Below are positions 32,972 to 44,200 of a DNA stretch of 64,000 nucleotides, in pieces (within the stretch, counting starts at the first letter, position 1; every line of letters begins with the position of its first letter). This DNA is from Luzula sylvatica (taxonomy: Eukaryota > Streptophyta > Magnoliopsida > Poales > Juncaceae). The stretch is taken from the NCBI GenBank assembly GCA_946800325.1, contig OX326960.1, positions 52,970,855 to 53,034,854 of the forward strand, read 5' to 3'. The position numbers and the translations under genes were made by a program. The notes beneath the pieces were generated by a model. The model did not search any database. It had not been told where the DNA came from and saw only the letters and a list, made by a program, of their open reading frames with translations.

Positions 32972-35630
32972 TTAATAGTTAAATTCTGCTCTCTGTCTAC
33001 TAAATCTTGTATATTCTTACTCAAATTTTCTGTTAACTCTATACCGGTTGAAGCCAAAATTTCAATTACATCCTCTTGAGTTAGAATTTTCTGTTTTTCT
33101 TCCATTTTAAACTCTTTTACTTGGATATCCCTATTTTTCATTTTTTGCCTTTTTGTTCTTTCTTTTTGTATCTCTTTCAATTTCACCAATTGAGCCTTTT
33201 CTATTGGAGATGTATAATTTCCTATTTGTTTACCTTGTAATCTTGTACTTCTCCTAAATTCATCCCCTTTTTTTTTATTGCAGGTAGAAGATTTATCATT
33301 CTCTTTAATACCTGATAACGGGTTTTTGGCTAACACTTAGGTTATATCGTTGAATAAAAATACCGTAAATCAAACAAGAAACATGTGAATACTAAAGATT
33401 GTATAGACTAAGTATGTAAGGATTCGTTCCACAGGGAGCTATTGCGTCAAAATATGATTAAACTTCAGATCGTTAAAATAATTATTTCTAAGTTTCCAAA
33501 ATTAATGAAAATTTGTCTAGAGAGAGGTCTGAATATTATGAAACTTATCCTAAAATTTCAAACAATTTGGACAACGGAATAAAAATTTATTAACGAATTA
33601 CAATCAGGTCTCTAAAAAATAATCTCTGGAAACAGCAGGTTTTCAGTTTAAGTGACAGTTTTCAAAAATTCATATCAATTCAAATATTTCATGAAATTCA
33701 ATGATTCAAAAAGTTCCCGAAACTAGAAATCAAGATCTACGCAATGAAAGAATTGGTTTTTAGCAGATTTGGAAGGAGATCGTGAAAATTGACAAGTTTA
33801 GAACAAAAGAAAATATTTAAAGAAAGCAAAAGAACTCAATTCAATCTCAAGTTTATTAATCAACACAAGAATTTATTAAAAGAATCACAACCAAAAACTG
33901 AAATAAAAGAGAGAAACCACCTAATCAAGCCCTAGAACGCCTAGTGACTTGTGTCGATGCCTTCCCGTCGATCCGGTTGAACGCCAACTCGAGTCTCCGT
34001 TTCTTCTCACGCGGATCCTCTTCAATTCGTCGAAGAACGCCTTCCGCACGAATGACCGATCCCTTCCTTGTGTCGAGATGGAGCAAGAACGCCTTAACTC
34101 CAATTTCGTCACGTGCAACCCTAGGGCGAGAACGCCTCTACCAAAGAGTTGGTCTTGAATTTCACGGTTCTTGGTTGAATCTTGTTTGTTTCTTGGAAGA
34201 GTTTGTGGAGAGAGATGGTAGAGAGCTTGCCCCCAAAGGGGAGAGAAAAGGGGGGGCAGGAGAGATGGTTTGCCCTTGGCCTTAGGGTCTTATTTATAGG
34301 CTTCATGGTGTCTTCTGATTGGTTGAGGGAGATATGGAAGGTTTTGGGGCTGGATGAGGGAGAAATGGAAGGTTTTGGGGCTGGATGAGGGAGAAATGGA
34401 AGGTTTTGGGGAGCAACAAATCAACTAAGAAGGCAACAAATCAATCTAAAGAAGGCAACAAATCAACTAAGAAGGCAACAAATCAATCTAAAGAAGGCAA
34501 CAAATTAGCTGGTTGGGGCTTGTGCATGGGCTGAGAGCTGGGGCTAGGCATGGGCTGTGAATTTTGCCTGCGTGGGCTGTGAATTTTGCCTCTGCGGCCA
34601 GGCCCTGTGCGTTGCAGCAGTTTGGTGATATTCTTCTTTTGTTTTTGCCTTTCCCGCCTCGATCCTTCACCGAATATATCAATGTGATATATCGTTTTGA
34701 CTGTCTTCGGCAAGCCGGAGGCAATGGTGCTGACCAAATTCCAAAATTATTCCTCTATCTCCTGAAAATGGGCAAACAACAAATTAGTGTAGAAATATTC
34801 ATGATGTTTGAAATATGTATCATAAAAGCATAGAATATAACTTCACAAGGGCTAAAATCCCTAAATAAGATTCGTAAAACGTGTTCCATTTGCCTCACAT
34901 CAATACCACTATTAGAGATCATTGAGCATTTAGAGGAAAGTTCTGGCTTGCCAATATCTAAATAATTACCATTATGCCCTTTGTTAGGTACTGCAATCAA
35001 AAACTTTTCCTCTATTGAATTTTCCTTTATGAGTTCAATACCCTCTATTTGAGTTAATGGATCCATATTATTTTCCATATTGGATTCTACAGATATTTCT
35101 TTTGAATATCCCTAATTTATGAAATCTATAATAGTATCATTGTTAGTGTTTAATGGATCTACATTAAGTACTGGTACCAGTGAACTATTATCTATTATCT
35201 CAATTTCTCCATTGTTACTAATATTTTCCATATTGGAGTGTACTGATGTTTCATCAGAAGGAACCTCCTTTATGAAATCTATAGTATTATTATTGATATT
35301 GTTAACTGGTTCTAGGTTAAAAACTGGTATTAGTGACTTCTTTGCTTTAATCTCATATTCTCCTTTATGATAATTTTGATCCATTATACATTGGTTATCT
35401 ATATGAGAGGATATTTGCTCAAAAACTTTCTGATGCTCTTGAGTATCAATTTGAATGGGTTCTAAGTTTACTATCTGTAAATAATTATTGGATTCTATTG
35501 TGTCATGTGATCCATTATTGATATCAGATCCATTATTATTGATAAAATCATTATTATCCATAAGAGAGAGAGATTTACTTGATGTATTCTCTGGATGAAA
35601 ACCTAACATAGTGAGTGTGGAACTTGCCAT
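32968..35630 (-). pseudogene. LINE second ORF upstream of ORF2, split by solo LTR D
   Basis: One frame begins at ATG 35630, stops at 35112, restarts in phase and runs to 34903, then continues on the other side of the solo LTR at 33312 to 32968. The residues N-S-G-I before the insertion join K-E-N-D after it in phase. It is Asn/Asp-rich with an internal repeat (D-F-I-x-E-V-P-S-D-E-T-S-V-H-S-N-M-E-N and a diverged second copy in which a sense codon has become TAG). Its TGA overlaps the ORF2 ATG as ATGA, suggesting coupled termination and re-initiation. No domain is recognised. Confidence 0.6.
33313..34902 (-). mobile_element. Solo LTR D, inserted in the LINE
   Basis: A 1590-bp unit with TG...CA ends (TGATAACGGG on the plus strand, CACATCA at the right) and an exact 5-bp duplication ATACC at 33308-33312 and 34903-34907. 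On the minus strand it matches solo LTR A: GGGATTTTAGCCCTT near the start, AGAGACCTGATTGTAATTCG and CTGTGGAACGAATCC near the end. Its own reiterated words are GAACGCC at 33936-34137 and TGGGCTGTGAATTTTGCCT at 34550-34595. Confidence 0.8.
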
Positions 35631-35765
35631 TGAGATACTTAAATTATTATTCCCTATTTTGATTTTAATTTCTTAATTTCCTATGTTTTTATGTGTTTTC
35701 CTCTCCGTTGAAACTTGTTTTTCCATTCTAGTCCCTGAGAATTTATTTATTGAAAAAAACTGATA

Positions 35766-36863
35766 TCACTTACTTGGTATATGATGTTTATTATTAAATA
35801 GAAAATTTTCCAATATTTTGTTTAGAATAAATTCATCCTCTCTCTTACTGTAATCTATGATGATTTTTGAATCTGAGATTTTTCCTTTATTTTGCTCTCT
35901 TTTATCCAATGTTTCTTCTGCCTTTGTATTATTCTTTATTTTCTCTTTTTTTCTCCAGACTTTTATAATTTTCTTAAACCCTTGATTTTTTACCTTTTTT
36001 TGCCATACCTTTTTTGCCATTGAGTTCCTCAGATTACTCTTGTAAGTTCTATTATTATAAAGTTTATCATTCTCCTTATTATCAGAATTATTAATTTTTA
36101 AATTTTGTGTTGATATATCAACAGGAAAAGATCTGCTACTAATAAGGGAACTTCCATTATGATTAGAATGGCATTTAATTAAGGTATCTTCAACACCTTT
36201 AATCCTAATATAATTTGGTATGATTATATTTTTAATAGATAATATCTTTAACTTGATTTTCTTAATAGGGTTAGATACTTCAAAAAACTCTACATTAGAC
36301 AAAACCCCTAAATTAGCCATCATGCCAGTTAATATCTCTACTGAACAAAATTCTTGGGGTAAGTCATAAATTTCAATTTCAATTTCACAATTTTGGTTAT
36401 TATTCTTAAAATCTTTTGGAAAATATGGAATTTCAGAAGATGAAGAGGCCTTATTATTTGTTTTGATTTTTTCATTTTGAAAGATTTGATTTGTTGAATT
36501 TGTATTAATCAATTTTGTATAATTTATACTTTTGTTAGTTTGTAATAATTCGGCCTTTCCATTCAATTTATTATTATTAATCTCTTTACTCAAAATAGGA
36601 TATTCCTTATCATAATTTTGTTTATTATTTTTTTCATTATAGTTTTTCTGTTGATTTGAGTTGCAATATTGTTTTATATGCCCATTTCTTTTACATTGAA
36701 AACATTTAATAGGTTCACGACATTGATTTCTATAATGTGATGTTGATAAACATCTATAACATGTGATTTTCAAACTCTTGTTATTATTATTTTGTGAATT
36801 CCTATTTGATTTTCTTTGTACTAAGGTCCATTGATTTGAATTTGAATTTTGTGACCAATTCAT
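35766..36863 (-). CDS. LINE ORF1, CCHC zinc-knuckle RNA-binding protein
   Basis: An intact 365-codon frame. Two CCHC knuckles lie near the N-terminus (about residues 35-48 and 54-67: C-Y-R-C-x4-H-x4-C and C-F-Q-C-x4-H-x4-C), followed by a long Asn/Lys-rich low-complexity region and a small hydrophobic-patterned module (about 155-235). ORF1 proteins of plant LINEs bind the element RNA. The N-terminal position of the knuckles is unusual against the C-terminal position I know from many plant L1 ORF1 proteins. This is the only intact ORF of the LINE. Confidence 0.7.
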   Translation of the reverse strand: MNWSQNSNSNQWTLVQRKSNRNSQNNNNKSLKITCYRCLSTSHYRNQCREPIKCFQCKRNGHIKQYCNSNQQKNYNEKNNKQNYDKEYPILSKEINNNKLNGKAELLQTNKSINYTKLINTNSTNQIFQNEKIKTNNKASSSSEIPYFPKDFKNNNQNCEIEIEIYDLPQEFCSVEILTGMMANLGVLSNVEFFEVSNPIKKIKLKILSIKNIIIPNYIRIKGVEDTLIKCHSNHNGSSLISSRSFPVDISTQNLKINNSDNKENDKLYNNRTYKSNLRNSMAKKVWQKKVKNQGFKKIIKVWRKKEKIKNNTKAEETLDKREQNKGKISDSKIIIDYSKREDEFILNKILENFLFNNKHHIPSK

Positions 36864-37235
36864 AATGGGATAATTAACAAAATTAAAAGATTAAAGTAAG
36901 AAGACTTAGCGGATTTTGAGATTGTTCTTCTTTCGTTGTTGTCTCCCTCTTCGTCCTTGAGCTTTTCCTTGCAAATCTCTCTTATACTTCTTTCCCCCTT
37001 GCAAATCTTTTACGCTTGTACTATTCTTTAATTTGATCGCCAAGTTCTGAAACCTTAGATAGTATGAAGAGCTTAGCTCCTCTCAACGAGGAGCCTCTAT
37101 ACTCTTTTCCCCTACTAAGGCATCTCTAAACTTGTCTTGTATGAATTCTTTAAATTCTTGTTCAAGAATTCCAAGAGTTAACCGGAGAAGACACTAAATT
37201 CGTAATTAATCACCAGATACCAGCTAAATACCGGA

Positions 37236-37352
37236 AAGAGTCACCGGAGGAGTCGCCGGAGAAGTACGAGTGAAAGAGTCGCCGGAGAAGTACGAGCGAA
37301 AGAGTCGCCGGCGAAAGAGTCGCCGGCGAAAGAGTCGCCGGGGAAGTCACCA
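37236..37352 (-). repeat. CCGGCGACTCTTTCG tandem repeats in the LINE 5' leader
   Basis: On the plus strand the word GAAAGAGTCGCCGG recurs at least five times, at first every 28 bp with GAGAAGTACGAGC/T spacers, then every 15 bp. It lies just upstream of ORF1, at the very 5' end of the LINE. GC-rich and CpG-rich in an AT-rich setting; it may be part of the internal promoter. Confidence 0.8.
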
Positions 37353-37365
37353 TGTTTTTTTCTTC

Positions 37366-38414
37366 TTTTGATGTTTGAGTACTCCGGGTTAATCATTTTG
37401 TTCTATAATACGTGTTAATCACGAGGCATAATTGTCATGTCAACTTTGATTTGATTACCTTCTTTTCTCAATTGAGAATTGGTCTGAATAAAGACAAAAC
37501 AATATTACCAACAAATGCTAATATTATTTTGAACATGAACAAATGGCCAAATGTAACTCTCTCTAAAAGAGAAGAACAAATCCCATTTTGGTTGCTCACA
37601 TTCCTTATCATGTTTCACTTCATACGCTATAACATCCTATCAGCCATAGGAATATATTAAGGTATGAAGATCCACACACATGAATCCGATTCATGACAAC
37701 CTCATACTCTAGGATTAATCAGACTATTCGATATGACAATCACTAATGATATCCGTGCATCTTCCCATGTGGTTGTCATTCCAATTTGTAATCTTCATTA
37801 CATACTTATGTTCCAAACTTGATAACTAGTATTCATGGTTAGTAAAACACAATCATCATTTTGCAAACATACTAGTGTGAGTACATAAATTTCCCACGTA
37901 AGTATGTTTGTCTCCACAAACATCATATATATTACTAGAGATTATTTTTAGAATGACATTTTATTTGATTCGTAGTTCTACTATCAAAGTCACGTACTTT
38001 GATGATATGATCGAGATTGTCATTAATGATTAATTCTATTATAAAATAAGAAACGAAATGCACATAATAATAATAACGATAAGCAACTTATTGAGTAAAA
38101 TTAAATAATGCTGCATTACATAATTCTATGTGACTTACACATAGGTCTAGGACATAACATCTTCACAATATGTCGTCAATGATATTAAAACATCGAGAAC
38201 ATATATAAATGCCAACATTAGTAAAAAATAATGCATTTACAAATTATACGATATGTTCAAATGCATTGATTTGAATAAAAAAATTAATAATTATCAAATG
38301 ACATCATTTACAAATGAATTAAAATTGTGACAAGCAAAAACATTAACAAATGCATAGACTACTAATGACAACATGTTATAAATTTATAATGCTATGATAA
38401 TAGAAATTGGCGAC
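37366..38414. other. Intergenic DNA, possibly old LTR-element DNA
   Basis: No gene recognised. Parts (about 37640-37800) resemble non-coding LTR-region DNA in style, but I could not match them to another copy in the window. Confidence 0.3.
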
Positions 38415-38700
38415 ATTTAAAAAAAAAAATGCTTGGATAGTAGTGACTTGCGAAGAAAGCTGAGTCGCCATGCCCAACAGACTGCCACGTGACGTTATTG
38501 TCGCCCAATCCATGTTTAATGCCACTGTGGATTGCCCATTCTTTCTCTTTTTTGACATTATTGGCCGTAGCCTAATCCATCCCTACTATTGTAACCTATC
38601 CAAAGTTGCCGATTCTCCGGATCAGATTCGAACCCTGGTCTATTATCGGGTAGGCGAACGTACTATCCACAGTGATAGTCATTCCGGTAGTGATTGCCCA
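38415..38700 (-). mobile_element. tRNA-derived SINE-like element
   Basis: On the minus strand there is an A-box-like TAGTACGTTCGCCTACC at about 38665-38649 and a B box GGTTCGAATC at about 38635-38626, then a unique body. It ends in T-rich sequence (A run at 38419-38429 on plus) after GCAAGTCACTACTATCC. This fits a plant SINE with a poly(T) tail such as the Au type; flanking duplications were not confirmed. Confidence 0.5.
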
Positions 38701-38954
38701 TTCTCGTGATACACTGTTATCTTGTTGATAGGAATATACATTATATTTTGACCCGAAATTTTTTAAAAAAAAAAACAGAAAAGGGTAGGAAAAAAAAACT
38801 TTTTTATTGTTCCGATATAAGCGTGGTCTTGCGCTCAATCCCCATAATTACTTGCTCTTTCGCAGACTTTAGTGGAGCAGAATTTAATTCCCCGGCACCT
38901 TCTAAACACTGAGACCAAGGATTGACTACGCGATCACTTGTGGACCAAGGAGGA

Positions 38955-38975
38955 CCCCCCCCCCCCCCCCCCCCC
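38955..38975. repeat. Poly-C run of 21 bases
   Basis: Uninterrupted C run. It generates the Pro-rich and Gly-rich ORFs on the two strands here, which are not real. Confidence 0.9.
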
Positions 38976-39454
38976 AATGCTGATCTCCAAAATATACTAA
39001 GCACTCAACCACACACACACACTAACGTGGTCACTTTTCAAATCTTCGTCAATTTTGCAACATGGAGAGAGCGGCGCAATAGAGTATTTCTAGATCTCGA
39101 CGTACCACCAACGTTTTGAAACTATGGCTTGCGAAGGACGAGTTTGAATGCTGGCTAAATTCCACACGAGGGAATACAATCGAAACTACACACGGATGAC
39201 TTTGGAAGGCACAACTTGTGGACTACCTGAGCGAAAAATTAAGTGGATACAGACTTCTCATATATTTTGTTTTGATCATCTAGTGTTCATTTTTAAATGA
39301 TGTAATTTGTTAAAAATGTACAAGACAATTAAGTTGTAACTTTTCCTTGATTAATAGAGCTTTCGCGAGAGGTAATTAAGCTCTCTGCAATTAACGAAAA
39401 AGAAGCAAAAGACGGATGCTTTTATAAAATCTCAAAGAGGGGGCTCTTGATAAA

Positions 39455-39760
39455 TTCATATCGAAAAGATCACTTGATGGAAATTTGGACGATGAATTGG
39501 AAGAGGAAGATCAAGATGTTGAGGAAGAGGTGGAGGTGGAGGAAGTGGAAGAGGAAGCGCTGGTGGTAGAGATGGAAAATAGCGAAAATAATTTGAATGC
39601 CGAATTTCCACCTCTTGATATTGATGATCCATGCAATTGGAACGGAATTGATCAAAAATTGAGGGTTGAATGCAATTGGAACGGATTTCCACCTCTTGAA
39701 AATTGATCAAAAAATTGGAAGATGAATTGGAAGCGGTGGTGGAAGATGAATTGTAATTGG
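39455..39760 (+). pseudogene. Possible remnant of a hAT (TTF-type zinc finger) transposase gene
   Basis: A 73-residue frame with a strongly acidic N-terminal part (E/D/V repeats) followed by P-P-L-D-I-D-D-P-C-N-W-N-G-I-D-Q-K-L-R. This resembles the D-P-x-x-W-x-x-I-D-Q-K-L-R-D segment that starts TTF-type domains of plant hAT-like proteins. It is cut short, and the CNWNG and PPLE words are duplicated nearby. The link to the family is a recollection and is weak. Confidence 0.35.
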
Positions 39761-39879
39761 ATATTTGAATGCTATTATGAAACTATGTATTTTGGTTTTT
39801 TATATATTAAAAGTAATGCAATTTTTAGAATTTTATATTTAATATTTAATATTTTTCAAATAAATTAATTTGATATGGG

Positions 39880-40065
39880 GTCCATTTTCGACTAGGCTTC
39901 GGGTACTCGAAAACCTGGGACCGGGCCTCTGAATGAGCACCTTGTACCAGTCATTTCAATAATTTCGTCCATTATCATTCTCTCCTGCACGACGAGTTCG
40001 AACTCAAGACCATTGATTAGTGAGGCGAGTGCATTAGCCGACCGAACCAATAAGATATGAACGAT
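39880..40065 (-). mobile_element. Possible second tRNA-derived SINE
   Basis: The minus strand has GGCTAATGCACTCGCCTCAC (A-box-like) and GAGTTCGAACTC (B-box-like) about 25 bases apart, followed by a body ending GAGTACCCGAAGCCTAGTCG. Not a tRNA, because stems do not close. Ends were not confirmed. Confidence 0.35.
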
Positions 40066-40604
40066 CTTTTAGTCCTCACTTCTCATAATTTTGTTATTAG
40101 TTTGTCTCGGAGGTTCATCCATCCTCACTAGTAAGCACGGGCGGAACTAGGGGGGGTGAGGAGGAGGGCGGAACCCTGGCTCCTCTCATGAAATCAAGAG
40201 GAAAAAGATCCATGAAATGAGTACCGACCTAAATTGGTTGAGATTTTAATTTTGGTAGGCCCGTGACTTCGGTCTAATGAGCCAAAACCAGGGCCGGGTT
40301 TACCCGCACCCTATTAATTATGTATTAAATTTCCAAATTTAATCCTTTGCTATTAAATACTTTCTATTTTTCTTACTTTTTGAAATTCAATAACCACTTC
40401 ATAGTGTAATATCGTAATTTACATGTAAATTACACTCAAAATGCTACAGGAATATCGTATTATAATATATTGAACGTAAGCTAACATCTAAAAATATTAT
40501 TCTCGATTTGAGTATGAACAGTAGAAGAGTAACGATGCAAATTTCGACAAATAAATACTCGAATTAATCTGAATGATTACACGTGAATAGATGACTGTAC
40601 TGGA
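40066..40604. other. Intergenic DNA, nothing recognised
   Basis: Contains a G-rich ACGGGCGGAACTAGGGGGGG start near 40137 that looks like a transposon end, but no partner end was found. Confidence 0.3.
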
Positions 40605-40613
40605 TATGAAATT

Positions 40614-41250
40614 GGAGCATTTCTGTATGTAGTCCCTTTTAGAATAAAAATTCAAAAACTAATCCCTTTTTCGCAAATATTCCAAAAATAACTCCTTTCG
40701 GATTTTTAAATCCCGCCGCTACAGTGTTTTGAAAAAAAAATTATTATCCTTCAAAATGTACCCACCGAATTCTCCATTATTTAACTATTACATTTAATTA
40801 ACGTGATAATTACAACATATCATTAAATATTAACTAATATTTATTCCAATTTATGAATTCGAATAAATATTAATTATGTATTAAGTTAATAGCTAACAAT
40901 AAAATTAATATTTATGAATTCAAATGTACCCACCGAATTCTCTATTATTGAAATATTAATTATGCTGTTAGTTATTAACTTAATACATAATTAATATTTA
41001 TTCGAATTCATAAATTGGAATAAATATTAGTTAATATTTAATGATATGTTGTAATTATCACGTTAATTAAATGTAATAGTTAAATAATAGAGAATTCGGT
41101 GGATACATTTTGAAGGAGAATAATTTTTTTTTCAAAATACTGTAGCGGCGGGATTTAAAAACCCGAAAGGAATTATTTTTGAAATATTTGCGAAAAAAAT
41201 GTTAGTTTTTGAATTTTTATTTTAAAAGGGACTCCATGCAGAAATGCTTC
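40614..41250. mobile_element. Foldback MITE, Mutator-like (9-bp TSD)
   Basis: A 637-bp element in which the left arm (40614-about 40915) is the inverted copy of the right arm (about 40950-41250). Ends are GGAGCATTTCTG and its near-exact complement. It is flanked by an exact 9-bp duplication TATGAAATT (40605-40613 and 41251-41259), the length typical of Mutator-like elements. The short centre contains a third, direct partial copy of an arm segment (AATGTACCCACCGAATTCTC). Confidence 0.9.
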
Positions 41251-44200
41251 TATGAAATTTCCCCCTCCCATTAATTTTTTGGATACTCGGCCTCTGAGTA
41301 GAGCCACGTTCATGCCCATCTCACCCTCAAACCCTACATCCCCCCATCTCACCGTCCGTCCAGACCATACCCAGATCGTACCCAGACACGTAATTTCCTA
41401 CTTCACTTCTCTTTCCAACCTACCGCCTCTCTCCCTTCTCTCTTCCACCTCCAGGCCCCTCACTCCTGTGTGAGGCCCCTCTCACTCATGTGTGTGTGAG
41501 TACTTGAGCAGCCTCCTCCGCCTCCTCTCTCTATTTCTTCTACCCTTTTTTGTCCGCCTGCAGCCCAATCTCTTTCGTATGTGAGCGCTTTCCGGAGCAG
41601 CCGACGCCACTAACTCAGAGGAACAGTCCCATCTGTCTTTTCAGTTGTGACCTCCGTTTTCTAAAGAGACAGACAGAGTACAATCGATGCCTCCATGGTT
41701 ACGAGACAGATTCTGCGGAACATTGATGTCAAAGGACAAAATTGATATCGGCGCCAACAAAGGAAGTTTTTCATTTAGTTTAGAACACAAAAATCTCAGT
41801 TTTTGTTGTTGTATCAAGTGGGAGTTCTTTTGAAGTTTGATGCATACAAGGTGTTTGATATAATGCCTCAACAAGATAATCCATTTGAGTAAGTTAATTT
41901 TAGTATCTAAGTTCAAATATCCTTCTTTACTTAACTTAGGAGAAATAAATTTTGTTGTTTAAAACAGTTTTTTCTGAAAATGGATACTTTTTTTCTTTCG
42001 AAAAGTTCAAATTTCGAAATCATTGAAGGCATCGAAGACATGACTTGAGGTGTCAGAAAATTCTGTTTTGAACATAATAATAATAATTATTATTATTATT
42101 AAATTGTTTTGTTTGTTTAATCATATTTAAACTGGTATATTATGCAAGGAAAGTATATATTATTATACTAATGGTGTTTATTTATTAGGAAGCAGAGGGA
42201 GAGGTAGCAATGCGCTTAGCAGAGAGAGAAGTTTTCCGAGATTACAAGAAGCTTTATTAGAACACAATAATGAAATTGAAGAAAGGTACATTTTATTTTC
42301 ATTAGTTTGATTACATAAATTAAAACCAAATATTTGGTCAAATAAATGAGGGATATAAAGGATATTTGGTAGTTTTTGTGGTTTTTCTGGCTGAATATGA
42401 AATTATTCGTTTCAGATATAACTGACCTTAAATAATAAATATTTTGATTTTTCGGGTAGTTTAATGTTTTAAACAATTAAATTATGATCTTTTATATGGC
42501 CACTCGTGAAATTATTATGTTCGTTTATTACCTTATATGATTGATATTTCTAATTGGAAGCGGCTCTTTCAGCAGTGGATGAACTGTTAAATAGACTCCA
42601 TTAATTTTATCCACAATGTAGACAGCAAATCGTACTGCAAAAACCTCTAGTCAATAGAAGAAACTTGGAGGCGTAAGATTATATTTTTTACAGGGGGATA
42701 TCTGCAATTTCGAATTTTTTATAGAACTTAATTTTTTTTAACAATAGGTAAGAAGCATCGGGGGCACATAAATTCGGCACAAATTCGATCAGACTCGAGA
42801 GGATCTTAAGTTAAAAGATACAAGAAATTAAAGGTTTTATTCATTTGACCCCTTCATTTTGTTTACCTCATGTAAACTCGACTTTTTATTTAAGCCCTTT
42901 GAATTTTTGTAATTACAAATTTGCAATCTAATGCTATGTTCATTTTTTCGAGGTTGAAAATGGCAAGCGACAAATTCAGGTAATTTCAAAAATATTTTTG
43001 ATGAACATTCCAAAATTTGCATTGCTTTTATAAATTTGAGAAAATCCAGAGGTTTTTTGAAAATGTACCACTATATTATTATTATTATAATTAATTGTTT
43101 TGCAGTGAATGCTAAAAAAAAAAATCGGCAGAGCTCGACATTAAAATTGCGGAACAACAAATATTGGCACATTTACATTTTGAAGGAAACCCTATTTTGG
43201 TAATATGAAATATAATATTGATTGAGGGCTAAGTTGAAAATTTTCTCGGTTTTTAGTAAGACAACGAGCACAAAGAGAGGAAGAATTTGCACATACTCGA
43301 AGACTCATTTTGGCACAATAAGTAAAGGTTTCTAAAATAAACCTCCTTTCTGAAATTTCCAAATTTTGAAACCAAAGTCATTTTTTATAATTTATAATTT
43401 TTAGCTAGAGATCGAAGATATAGAGTGTGGAAACTGTACATCACCAACAGGTTCACTTTACTTTATGAAAAAAATTCAGATATACCCATTTTTCTAATAT
43501 AAAAAAACCCAAACTTTCTTTAGTATTTATTCCTCTATTTTAATCCTCTATTTGAGTAAAAAAGTTTTTTCAGTAGATATATTTTGTAATAATTAATGAT
43601 GATCTCACAATATTTTTGTATAATTTATTGACAGTAGGAAGCATATGATTTAAGAAATATGGAAAGTTTGCAAAAGAGTGAAGGAATTGATATGACCTAC
43701 CACAACAATATCGTTATGAAACTCATCGAAACTGGTAAATAAATAAAAAATAAAGGACCATTTTCTGAAAATTGGGATGAATATTTATGATTTTTTTAGC
43801 TTTTTTTTACTATTATTTTAAAGTTGAATCAACATGGGTTTTATTTATTTGTGAAGTTTACTACATTTTAGGTTCGTTGCGCGTTGGACTCGTAATAAAT
43901 GTTTTGCAAAATGCAATTATTACAAGTTACTATGGTGTCAAATAGGTAAATTGTTTATGAAGTTACTATTTTTTTTTAGCGAAATTATGACGAAATGCAA
44001 GTATACCTATTTCTTATTCTCAACTCTAATCAACTAAATATTTTTTGTTTAATGTAATGTAGAAAAATAATAGTTTGAAACTTGTCTATGGATTGTTTTG
44101 CCATACTTTTTTTTCACCTCTCCAAGTACTTTTCTTTTACTTTACTAATTGTTTTTTATTTCTATCACATAATGTCCTTAATGTACAAAGACATATCAAT

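Larger units (their letters stand above)
18826..37365 (-). mobile_element. Long L1-type LINE, minus strand, interrupted by two later insertions
   Basis: Outer extent of a non-LTR retrotransposon. The 5' end is near 37365 (GCCGG-rich leader). ORF1-like frames lie at 36863-32968 and ORF2 at 32971-29007. The 3' region continues to 28956, is interrupted by the LTR element at 19342-28950, and resumes at 19336 down to an A-rich tail (T run on the plus strand at about 18828-18838). A second insertion, a solo LTR, sits at 33313-34902. A 13-bp word TGATGTTTGAGTA flanks both sides (about 18800 and 37368) and may be the target duplication, though it is not directly against the A tail. Net LINE length without insertions is about 7.3 kb. 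Confidence 0.65.

Noticed and set aside
38620..38680. tRNA gene (GGTTCGAATC on the minus strand)
   Set aside because: Only the A- and B-box-like words fit; acceptor and anticodon stems do not pair, and an A/T-tailed body follows, so a SINE is preferred.
39456..39710. Pro/Leu-rich ORFs antisense to the acidic frame
   Set aside because: Antisense of a Glu-codon-rich stretch; the plus-strand frame has the better family resemblance.
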